From Bacteroidales bacterium UBA4116 (GTDB taxonomy: Bacteria > Bacteroidota > Bacteroidia > Bacteroidales > Tannerellaceae), in the NCBI GenBank assembly GCA_002381645.1, contig DFXE01000007.1, forward strand, positions 11,650 to 75,649: DNA of 64,000 nucleotides. Direction: 5' to 3'. The notes under the pieces are model-generated. The model worked only from the letters and a program-made list of their open reading frames with translations. It was not told the origin of the DNA and ran no database searches. Below, piece by piece: positions 45,950-53,758 of the stretch; within the stretch, counting starts at the first letter, position 1; each line of letters opens with the position of its first letter. The position numbers and the translations under genes were made by a program.

Positions 45950-46006
45950 ATATATCTTTTTTAAAATTAATTCAAAATAATAAAACAGTGATAACCCTGT
46001 AAACCG

Positions 46007-46426
46007 TCATTTGAAGAATGACTCGATAGCCAAGCGGTAGGAATCTAATCCGAAACCGAGGATCACACCCTTACAGGCAGCAGAGATCATGGAAGTATGC
46101 CTGAACGATTCGCGGGCATGTACATTAGAAATATGGACTTCGATCACCGGCGAATCTATTGCTTTAATGGCGTCATGCAACGCAATCGAAGTATGGGTAT
46201 ATGCACCTGCGTTGATAATAATACCATCATATCCAAAACCGGTTTCATGGATTTTGCTGATCAGTTCACCCTCCACATTACTCTGATAATAATCGATTTC
46301 GCATTCGGGATATTGTGCCCGCAATTCTTTCAGATAACCTTCAAATGAAATATTTCCATATACTGTGGGTTCACGTTTGCCCAACAGATTAAGATTCGGC
46401 CCGTTGATAATTTGAAACTTCTTCAT
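46007..46426 (-). CDS. aroQ: 3-dehydroquinate dehydratase, type II
   Basis: 139 residues from ATG 46426. Catalyses the third shikimate-pathway step. INGPNLNLLGKREPTVYG (~7-24) holds the catalytic Arg and Tyr. NAGAYTHTSIALHDAI and EVHISNVHARESFRH carry further active-site residues. A longer frame reaches 46480, but its start falls inside the -7 element at 46478-46485, so the inner start is preferred. It is divergent from xerD. Confidence 0.94.
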   Translation of the reverse strand: MKKFQIINGPNLNLLGKREPTVYGNISFEGYLKELRAQYPECEIDYYQSNVEGELISKIHETGFGYDGIIINAGAYTHTSIALHDAIKAIDSPVIEVHISNVHARESFRHTSMISAACKGVILGFGLDSYRLAIESFFK

Positions 46427-46441
46427 TTTGCTGTAATTTAC

Positions 46442-46449
46442 TACCTTTG
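46442..46449 (+). promoter_or_regulatory. -7 promoter element for xerD
   Basis: TACCTTTG fits TAnnTTTG. It points right toward xerD (ATG 46525) and faces the aroQ element at 46478-46485. Confidence 0.5.
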
Positions 46450-46477
46450 TACCATACCGGCAACTCATAAAGTGGGG

Positions 46478-46485
46478 CAAAGGTA
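46478..46485 (-). promoter_or_regulatory. -7 promoter element for aroQ
   Basis: Minus strand TACCTTTG, identical to the xerD element. Start expected near 46471, giving a leader of about 45 bases before ATG 46426. Confidence 0.55.
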
Positions 46486-46524
46486 GTGATTTTATTTAAT
46501 AACAGATAAAACCAACCGGCATCT

Positions 46525-47433
46525 ATGCAAGGAGGAAAAGACATAATCAGCAAATATTTCACATACCTACGTTTAGAAAAATCCCTGTCATCCAATTCTA
46601 TAGACGCCTACATGACCGACCTGGACAAACTACTCCGTTTTATGGAGAACGAAGGACTTACGTATGCTGATATTACTTATTCCGATTTGCAGCAATTTGT
46701 AGCCCGTCTTCACGACATTGGTATTCATCCGCGTTCGCAGGCACGCATTATATCCGGCATAAAATCGTTTTATCGTTTTCTGCTCCTCGACAATTATATA
46801 ACCGTCGATCCCACCGAATTGTTGGAATCACCGAAAATCGGCACCAAGCTTCCTGAAGTGCTTACCCTCAACGAGATAAATTCCATTTTAGATACAATAG
46901 ACCTTTCAGTGCCTGAAGGGCAGCGAAACCGCGCCATGCTCGAAGTATTATACAGCTGCGGCCTGCGTGTTTCCGAGTTAACCTCCCTCCGGTTTCCCGA
47001 CGTATATTTTGAAGAGGGATTTATTAAAGTCGAAGGAAAAGGAGGCAAACAACGACTCGTTCCCATTTCACAAACAGCATTACATGAAATTAAAAATTAT
47101 CTATACGACCGGAACACCATACAGGTTAAGAAAGGATTCGAAGATATACTTTTCTTAAGCCGCAGGGGAACAGCTCTCTCACGTATTATGGTGTTTCATA
47201 TTATCAAGCAGCAAACTGAAATGGCAGGCATTCATAAAAACGTAAGCCCACATACCTTTCGTCATTCATTCGCCACCCATCTGCTTGAAGGAGGCGCAAA
47301 CCTCCGTGCGATACAGGAAATGTTAGGGCATGAAAAAATAACCACTACCGAAATATATACCCATATCGACCGGGAGTTTCTTAGAAGGGAAATTCTTGAA
47401 CACCATCCCAGAAGTAAAAAAAGAGAGTTTTAA
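46525..47433 (+). CDS. xerD: Site-specific tyrosine recombinase XerD
   Basis: 302 residues, which resolves chromosome dimers at dif with XerC. The SAM-like N-terminal core-binding domain (~1-88) is followed by the catalytic domain. The residues are R148 (GLRVSEL), K172 (EGKGGK), H243 and R246 (SPHTFRHSFATHLL), H269 (MLGHEKITTTEIYTHID) and the nucleophile Y278. All six are present, so it should be active. The divergent aroQ-xerD arrangement is common in Bacteroidales; it does not mark a mobile element here. Confidence 0.93.
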   Translation: MQGGKDIISKYFTYLRLEKSLSSNSIDAYMTDLDKLLRFMENEGLTYADITYSDLQQFVARLHDIGIHPRSQARIISGIKSFYRFLLLDNYITVDPTELLESPKIGTKLPEVLTLNEINSILDTIDLSVPEGQRNRAMLEVLYSCGLRVSELTSLRFPDVYFEEGFIKVEGKGGKQRLVPISQTALHEIKNYLYDRNTIQVKKGFEDILFLSRRGTALSRIMVFHIIKQQTEMAGIHKNVSPHTFRHSFATHLLEGGANLRAIQEMLGHEKITTTEIYTHIDREFLRREILEHHPRSKKREF

Positions 47434-47567
47434 TAATTACATTTACTTCTTATGACCACTCTTTCATTTTGGCATTTTTATGTCATTTATGGTCCAATTA
47501 CAATCAAAGAAGCCTGCGTTATAAAAAAACTTCCTACTTTCGTCGGATTATAAACTCTATAAAATTT

Positions 47568-49424
47568 ATGAGTATGAAAAAAGTTTACTATTTATTATTA
47601 TGTTTTTTATTAGTTAATGCCGGATATGTAACCGGTCAAATCAACGGAGATTTCAACTCCGCCTGGGTTACAGACACCAAAGGCAACGGCGCTCTTCCCG
47701 GACAATACCTACGTCCCGGGACACAACCCTATGGTTGGGAAGCTTCAAATGTCAATCAAACTGTTTTTTTCCAGACAAAAACAGAAATTGTAGTAACACC
47801 TGATGCCGATAGAACAGGTGGAAGCGGTTTTTCCGCAAAAATGGAAAACAAATTTATTGGGATTTCATCTATAGGAAGTAATGTTCCGGCATATCTCACA
47901 TTAGGTGTCCCTTGGGCATATGCTGTTATTAAGCTCGAGGATTGTACAGGTGGTACTGTTGGTGGAGTGCCTTATACTCAACGCCCAGACTCTATTGTGG
48001 GTTATTTCAAACGGACTATTGGTGGAGAAAAATCCGAAGATGCATTAATTTTAGCTTATTTATGGAGAGGTACATCTGTATCAGCTGTGCCAGTAAATCC
48101 AACAGGAAATTTTATTTCAAAAGATACAGCAGAAGTATATGACCAAGATATATGCGTACTGAATAGTGCTAACGGCGCTACACTTATAGGTAAAGCTGAA
48201 TACCGTATCAGTGGGAATCTGGATGAATGGACACGTATCGCTATACCGTTCGTATATAATAGCAGTGGCACTCCTGAAAAACTAAACATTATTATTTCTT
48301 CTGCCAACTATTACGACAGAAGCGCTATCGGAGCTGGAAATATTCTATGGGCCGACGATGTCGAATTAGTTTTCAAACGGGTATACGCAGAAACAATACT
48401 GGCCATGCCTACCCTTTACGGCGAGTGTTATTACGGGAAAGACGCAGATTTTTATCCCTACTCAAACAATACAGATTCTCCTTTTGATATAACAGTAGAA
48501 GATCCATCCATCGTATCAATTGAAAACGGAAGAATAAAATTCCTGAAACCAGGAACAACCAATATCACCGTTTCCCAGGAAGCTACTACATACTTCAGTG
48601 CAGCAGAAAAAACAATGACGGTAACCGTAGTTCCGGCACCACTGACAGTTGGCTTAAATGAACTTGCTCTGGAATACGGACAAACTCCGGCAAACCTATT
48701 TGAATACGACGGACTCAGCCCTGAAGATACAAATACCATTCTTCATTATCCTGAATATGTTTTCGACCAGATCCCGATTGCGGAAGTCTATACCACATCA
48801 GGAGAAAAAGTAACGTTCCCTGCACCGGCAGGCAACTATGTTCTCAGGTGGACACAAGAGCCGCTTTCCGAAAATTATACAATTACAGTTGACCGGACAG
48901 AGAAAAGATTAAAGGTAAAGGAGAAGAATCCGGAAGACTTTTATAGGGTTAACATACCCGAAGTAGAAGGCGCTACCATTAATTTAGCATGGGGTGAAAA
49001 CGAAATCCGTAAAGATGAACCGTTAATACTGACCATTACTGCCGTCGAAAATTATTCATTGGAAAATATGACTGTGATGATGAATGACAGCCTCATATAC
49101 CCAATTGAAGGAATTGCCCCTGAAAAAGAGTTTGTAACACTTATTATCGGCATCCAACAGGAAGACTTTACGATACGGATTGAAGGCATCAAATCAAACA
49201 GCAGTACGGGAATATCCGAAATAAAAGACAATATCAGTATATATACCCAGCCCGGACACCTTTATATCTCTGCAGAGAAAGAAAGCGAACTGGCTATTTA
49301 CAATATCACCGGAGAACAGGTTATCCGGAGAAATATAGCTTATGGCACAACCGCTATTCCTTTAAACAGAGGAATATATATTGTAAAAGTAGACAATAAA
49401 GTGCAAAAGGTATCTGTAAAATAG
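47568..49424 (+). CDS. Large secreted protein with PCMD-like, Ig-like/MBG-like and type IX-like C-terminal parts
   Basis: 618 residues from ATG 47568 (47574 is equally possible); the longer frame to 47469 lacks an N-terminal signal. The signal peptide ends near YVTGQ (~25). Residues ~26-280 form a beta-sandwich resembling the putative carbohydrate metabolism domain (ILWADDVELVF at its end). After this come Big2-like (SIENGRIKFLKPGTTNITV) and MBG-like parts. The sorting-type tail is YISAEKESELAIYNITGEQV ... GIYIVKVDNKVQKVSVK. It is probably exported and attached to the surface. Single gene with a terminator behind it. Confidence 0.82.
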   Translation: MSMKKVYYLLLCFLLVNAGYVTGQINGDFNSAWVTDTKGNGALPGQYLRPGTQPYGWEASNVNQTVFFQTKTEIVVTPDADRTGGSGFSAKMENKFIGISSIGSNVPAYLTLGVPWAYAVIKLEDCTGGTVGGVPYTQRPDSIVGYFKRTIGGEKSEDALILAYLWRGTSVSAVPVNPTGNFISKDTAEVYDQDICVLNSANGATLIGKAEYRISGNLDEWTRIAIPFVYNSSGTPEKLNIIISSANYYDRSAIGAGNILWADDVELVFKRVYAETILAMPTLYGECYYGKDADFYPYSNNTDSPFDITVEDPSIVSIENGRIKFLKPGTTNITVSQEATTYFSAAEKTMTVTVVPAPLTVGLNELALEYGQTPANLFEYDGLSPEDTNTILHYPEYVFDQIPIAEVYTTSGEKVTFPAPAGNYVLRWTQEPLSENYTITVDRTEKRLKVKEKNPEDFYRVNIPEVEGATINLAWGENEIRKDEPLILTITAVENYSLENMTVMMNDSLIYPIEGIAPEKEFVTLIIGIQQEDFTIRIEGIKSNSSTGISEIKDNISIYTQPGHLYISAEKESELAIYNITGEQVIRRNIAYGTTAIPLNRGIYIVKVDNKVQKVSVK

Positions 49425-49445
49425 GTTTACCCTTTAGTAAATATC

Positions 49446-49490
49446 AAAACGGTTGTAAAAGGAATAATCCTTATTACAACCGTTTTTTTT
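49446..49490. terminator. Bidirectional terminator
   Basis: A 13-bp stem AAAACGGTTGTAA/TTACAACCGTTTT (49446-49458 with 49474-49486), extended by an inner AAGGA/TCCTT stem, ends in eight T. It serves the convergent genes ending at 49424 and 49496. Confidence 0.88.
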
Positions 49491-49495
49491 ATGAT

Positions 49496-50926
49496 TCAAT
49501 TCTTTTTAGAAATCACCCGGTCATAAATAAAGAGGGATATTACCGCAATAAGTCCGATAGCCAACAGCACCATCCAGATATGAGAAGGTGAATACATTTC
49601 CCAAAGTGTATCAGTCAGTTCGCGTGGAGTCAGGTTTACCTGCCGGGCGACCTCTTCAAAATAGGCATTTGTCGACAATCCTTCCTGAATATCCAGTTCC
49701 CTTTCCGACACAAACCGGTAAGTAAGTTCAACCTTATCCGACATTTTCTGATACACAACACCCGAGATAACTCCGGCAAGCAGATTTCCGAAAAACACCG
49801 GAATAAACGAATAACCCATATACAATGCTTTTTTGTCGGAAGGTGCAATATGACCTACATATTCCGAAATTTTAGGCGAACCCGCCATTTCTCCCAGTGC
49901 GAAAATCAGGATAGCTACCGTGGTAAACAGCACATTTTGCGACATAAAAGTAAGCGCCATACCGATGGAGCAAACCAGGAACCCCGTCATCATCGAATGG
50001 AGCGGCCTCATCTTCATAACAATACTCGATACCAGCACCTGAAAAAGTATAATATAGAAAGCATCGAAATTTGTAATAAACTCAGCATCCATTACGCCGG
50101 GCGCAGGACTGTAATTTTCACTGATAAACGGTACATACGTATTGAAAAAATTATATAATACGCTGGTATCTACCCATTGGGAAACAAATACAGGTAAGGT
50201 AAAAAACAACTGGTGGTACATGGCCCAGAAACCGGCAACAATCAAAAGGAAAATTATAAACTTACCATCCTTCAGGATACTTCCCATATTACGGAAAATC
50301 CCCCCGAAGGTTTCCAATAACGATTCGTTACTTTTTGCTTTCTCTTCCCTGCCCGGTTCCTTATAAAAAAGAAGCAGCAAAAAGTTCAACGCAATAATAC
50401 CAGCCGAAACATAAAAAACAAGATGCGAAGAACCTTTAAACAATAACGTAACCATAGGACCGAAAAACGCACCCACATTTACCATCATATAAAAGATACC
50501 GAAACCTATCGAAGAAGTTTCCGCCGTAGTTGTTTTAGCTACCGTGGCCTGGATAATCGGTTTAAACAGCGCGGCACCTATCGCCAGATACAGGTACATC
50601 AGGAAAACGCCGGTAAAAGTCGAAAACATCGGCAACAATATAAAAGCAGACATATAGATGACAAAGGACAGGAATAATATCCGTTTATACCCATAACGGT
50701 CGGCAATTGCTCCGGTCAATACCGGCAGGAAATATAAAATGGCCGTGCCGATACCCATAAGCATACCCTTTTGGCTTTGCGAAAACTCCAATCCGCCCAT
50801 ATCCGACGAACCGGTAAGGTAATTGGCAAACAACATAAAAAAACCGTACCAGGCCCAGCGTTCGAACAACTCTATGGTATTCGCTACCCAAAACGTACGG
50901 GGGAATTTACTAAAAATACTCATCAT
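49496..50926 (-). CDS. MFS transporter, POT/peptide-transporter-like
   Basis: A 476-residue inner-membrane protein with about twelve helices. It has the MFS/POT features ELFERWAWYGFFMLFANYL near the start and GAIADRYGYKRILFLSF (the motif A region, ~68-84). The extended periplasmic or cytoplasmic loop (~395-440) is hydrophilic. Substrate unknown; ELFERWAWYG is like the ExxERFxYYG motif of POT transporters, so small peptides are possible. A weak -7 match (TATCTTTA, minus strand) lies at 50956-50963. Confidence 0.85.
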   Translation of the reverse strand: MMSIFSKFPRTFWVANTIELFERWAWYGFFMLFANYLTGSSDMGGLEFSQSQKGMLMGIGTAILYFLPVLTGAIADRYGYKRILFLSFVIYMSAFILLPMFSTFTGVFLMYLYLAIGAALFKPIIQATVAKTTTAETSSIGFGIFYMMVNVGAFFGPMVTLLFKGSSHLVFYVSAGIIALNFLLLLFYKEPGREEKAKSNESLLETFGGIFRNMGSILKDGKFIIFLLIVAGFWAMYHQLFFTLPVFVSQWVDTSVLYNFFNTYVPFISENYSPAPGVMDAEFITNFDAFYIILFQVLVSSIVMKMRPLHSMMTGFLVCSIGMALTFMSQNVLFTTVAILIFALGEMAGSPKISEYVGHIAPSDKKALYMGYSFIPVFFGNLLAGVISGVVYQKMSDKVELTYRFVSERELDIQEGLSTNAYFEEVARQVNLTPRELTDTLWEMYSPSHIWMVLLAIGLIAVISLFIYDRVISKKN

Positions 50927-51038
50927 GATAAAAATTTACAGGTTAAGTCAGTGGGTAAAGATAATTATTGTTCGGTAAACACGCCACCGTTACACTAAAA
51001 ACTCCTCATAATTTTAAACGTCATAGACCTTTAATGCT

Positions 51039-51046
51039 TACCTTTG
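51039..51046 (+). promoter_or_regulatory. -7 promoter element for argS
   Basis: TACCTTTG fits TAnnTTTG, about 29 bases upstream of the argS ATG at 51076. Confidence 0.5.
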
Positions 51047-51075
51047 CAGGCATAACACGAAATAATATATAAGAA

Positions 51076-52869
51076 ATGGTTATCGAACAACAGGTTACCG
51101 GAGCCGTCATTGCCGGTATAAAAAAGCTTTACGGATCAGACATTGAAGCTGAACAGATACAGTTGCAGAAGACAAAAAAAGAGTTCAAAGGACATCTTAC
51201 GCTTGTTGTATTTCCATTTCTTCGAATGTCTAAAAAATCACCTGAGCAGACAGCACAGGAAATCGGTGAATATTTGGAGGCAAACGAACCGGCCATCGCA
51301 GGATTCAATGTAATTAAAGGGTTCCTGAACCTGACAGTTGCCTCATCCTGCTGGATCAACTTGCTGTCAGAGATAAACAGGCAACCCGCATACGGAATCA
51401 AAGAAGTAACGCCCCAATCGCCTTTGGTAATGGTAGAATATTCCTCACCCAACACCAACAAGCCCTTGCATTTAGGACATATCCGGAACAACCTGCTGGG
51501 TTTCAGCCTTGCTGAAATTATGAAAGCCAACGGGAATAAAGTAGTGAAAACAAACATCGTGAACGACCGCGGTATTCATATCTGTAAATCCATGTTGGCA
51601 TGGCAGAAATGGGGAAACGGTGAAACACCCGTATCTTCCGGTAAAAAAGGCGATCACCTCATAGGCGAATATTATGTACTATTCGACAAGCATTATAAAC
51701 AGGAAATAAAAGAACTGGAAGCTAAAGGCGTGTCCAAAGAAGAAGCAGAATCCCAATCGGCATTAATGGGCGAAGCCCGTGAAATGCTCCGCAGGTGGGA
51801 AGCCGGCGATGAAGAAGTGCGTTCGCTTTGGAGTATGATGAACAGTTGGGTATATGCCGGATTCGACCAGACCTATAAAATGATGGGTGTAGATTTCGAT
51901 AAAATATATTATGAATCGGAAACTTACCTGGAAGGAAAGAATGAGGTTATGCGAGGCGTTGAAAAAGGGGTCTTCTACCAACGTGACGATACTTCCGTGT
52001 GGGCGGACCTGACCAAAGACGGCTTAGACGAAAAGCTGCTGCTCCGTGCTGACGGAACATCCGTATATATGACGCAGGATATCGGGACAGCCAAACTTCG
52101 CTTCGACGATTATCCGATCGACAAAATGATTTATGTGGTAGGTAATGAACAAAATTACCACTTCCAGGTGTTATCCATTCTATTAGACAAATTAGGCTTT
52201 GCATTCGGGAAAGGCCTCGTACATTTCTCTTACGGAATGGTGGAATTACCCGAAGGAAAAATGAAAAGCCGTGAAGGAACAGTAGTAGATGCAGACGATT
52301 TAATGGAAGAGATGATCAAAACAGCCCGTGAAATATCACAGGAGCTGGGTAAACTGGATGAAATGACACCTCAGGAAGCTGAAAACATTGCCCGCATTGT
52401 AGGATTGGGGTCGCTTAAATACTTTATACTGAAAGTAGACCCCCGCAAAAACATGACCTTTAACCCCAAAGAGTCGATCGACTTCAACGGCAATACCGGA
52501 CCGTTTATCCAATACACCTATGCACGTATCCGGTCTGTCCTAAGAAAAGCGGAGGAACAGGGGATCAACACAAACGACACCCTCTCTCAGACACTGGCTC
52601 TCTCCAAAAAAGAGGAAAACCTGATCCAGTTGATAGCAGCATATGCTTCCATAGTGGAAGAAGCAGGCAGGGAATACAGTCCTGCGCTTATCTGCAACTA
52701 TATTTATGACCTGGTAAAAGAATATAATCAGTTCTATCACGACTTTTCCATACTCCGGGAAGAAAACACCGGCCTCAAAAATTTCCGGCTTTTGCTGTCG
52801 GCGAATGTTGCAAAGATCGTAAAATCAGGCATGTCGTTATTGGGTATAGAAGTACCCGAACGCATGTAA
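51076..52869 (+). CDS. argS: Arginyl-tRNA synthetase
   Basis: 597 residues, class I synthetase. The N-terminal Add-1 domain (~1-110) is followed by the HIGH site in SSPNTNKPLHLGHIRNN (~122-138). KMKSREGTVVD (~395) takes the place of KMSKS, as in many ArgS. The anticodon-binding domain is helical (~480-597, DALR type). It heads a plus-strand run with the ferritin-VIT1 and SNF2 genes (gaps 15 and 1 bases). Confidence 0.96.
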   Translation: MVIEQQVTGAVIAGIKKLYGSDIEAEQIQLQKTKKEFKGHLTLVVFPFLRMSKKSPEQTAQEIGEYLEANEPAIAGFNVIKGFLNLTVASSCWINLLSEINRQPAYGIKEVTPQSPLVMVEYSSPNTNKPLHLGHIRNNLLGFSLAEIMKANGNKVVKTNIVNDRGIHICKSMLAWQKWGNGETPVSSGKKGDHLIGEYYVLFDKHYKQEIKELEAKGVSKEEAESQSALMGEAREMLRRWEAGDEEVRSLWSMMNSWVYAGFDQTYKMMGVDFDKIYYESETYLEGKNEVMRGVEKGVFYQRDDTSVWADLTKDGLDEKLLLRADGTSVYMTQDIGTAKLRFDDYPIDKMIYVVGNEQNYHFQVLSILLDKLGFAFGKGLVHFSYGMVELPEGKMKSREGTVVDADDLMEEMIKTAREISQELGKLDEMTPQEAENIARIVGLGSLKYFILKVDPRKNMTFNPKESIDFNGNTGPFIQYTYARIRSVLRKAEEQGINTNDTLSQTLALSKKEENLIQLIAAYASIVEEAGREYSPALICNYIYDLVKEYNQFYHDFSILREENTGLKNFRLLLSANVAKIVKSGMSLLGIEVPERM

Positions 52870-52884
52870 ACCTATGGAACAGTT

Positions 52885-53757
52885 ATGCAGATGGACGAAC
52901 AAATGAAACGAAAACTCCTCCGTTTCCAACGAAACGAAATAACGGAAAGTATCGTTTACAAGAAGTTAGCCAGGATTGAAAAAAATCCGGCTAACCGCGA
53001 CGTCCTTTTACAGATCGGTGCCGACGAATTAAGGCATTATGAAATACTATGTAAACATACCGGACGAAAAGTATCGCCCAATAACCGGAGGATCTTCAAA
53101 TTCTACTGGCTGGCCCGTATCTTCGGCCTTACATTTGCCGTTAAATTAATGGAAAAAGGAGAGGCGAACGCTAAATACAATTACCTGGCCTACGAAGATT
53201 ATCCCGATATACAGGAGATTTCAATCGAGGAAGAGAAACATGAATTGTTTCTGCTCGGCCTTATTAATGAAGAACGGTTGAGCTATATGGGTTCGGTCGT
53301 TCTCGGATTAAACGACGCATTAGTAGAATTTACCGGAGCGCTTGCCGGTTTCACACTTGCCTTGAACGACTCCCGCCTGATAGCTTTGATTGGAGCAATT
53401 ACCGGTATATCCGCAGCGCTTTCCATGGCCTCATCCGAATACCTCTCTACCAAATCCGACGGAGAAAGCCGCAAACGGGCATTACGTGCCAGTACCTATA
53501 CCGGAATAGCCTATATATTCACGGTAATTGCGTTAGTTTCTCCTTTCATATTTATAAATAATGTATTGATAGCCTTAGCCTGTATGCTGGTTATTGCTTT
53601 AGCTATCATCGCACTCTTCAACTATTACTACTCCATAGCCCGGGGCGAAAGTTTTAAAAAACGTTTTTCCGAAATGGCCGCATTAAGTTTCAGCGTTGCA
53701 GCCATCAGTTTTCTGATCGGGTATGCACTGAAGAAGTTTACCGGAATCGAAGTTTAA
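52885..53757 (+). CDS. Ferritin-like domain fused to VIT1/CCC1 transporter (MbfA-like)
   Basis: 290 residues. The N-terminal ~1-130 is a rubrerythrin/ferritin-like four-helix region with metal-ligand Glu/His residues (GADELRHYEIL; ISIEEEKHELFLLG). The VIT1/CCC1 membrane domain (~135-290, about five helices) begins with GSVVLGLNDALVEFTGALAG and contains SMASSEYLSTKSD. Members move iron or manganese across membranes, and the ferritin-like part may sense or oxidise iron. The ATG at 52885 or 52891 could be used. Confidence 0.9.
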   Translation: MQMDEQMKRKLLRFQRNEITESIVYKKLARIEKNPANRDVLLQIGADELRHYEILCKHTGRKVSPNNRRIFKFYWLARIFGLTFAVKLMEKGEANAKYNYLAYEDYPDIQEISIEEEKHELFLLGLINEERLSYMGSVVLGLNDALVEFTGALAGFTLALNDSRLIALIGAITGISAALSMASSEYLSTKSDGESRKRALRASTYTGIAYIFTVIALVSPFIFINNVLIALACMLVIALAIIALFNYYYSIARGESFKKRFSEMAALSFSVAAISFLIGYALKKFTGIEV

Positions 53758-53758
53758 G

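Noticed and set aside
46525..47433. XerD considered as integrase of a mobile element
   Set aside because: Divergent aroQ-xerD is a normal Bacteroidales arrangement, and no element borders or cargo are seen beside it.
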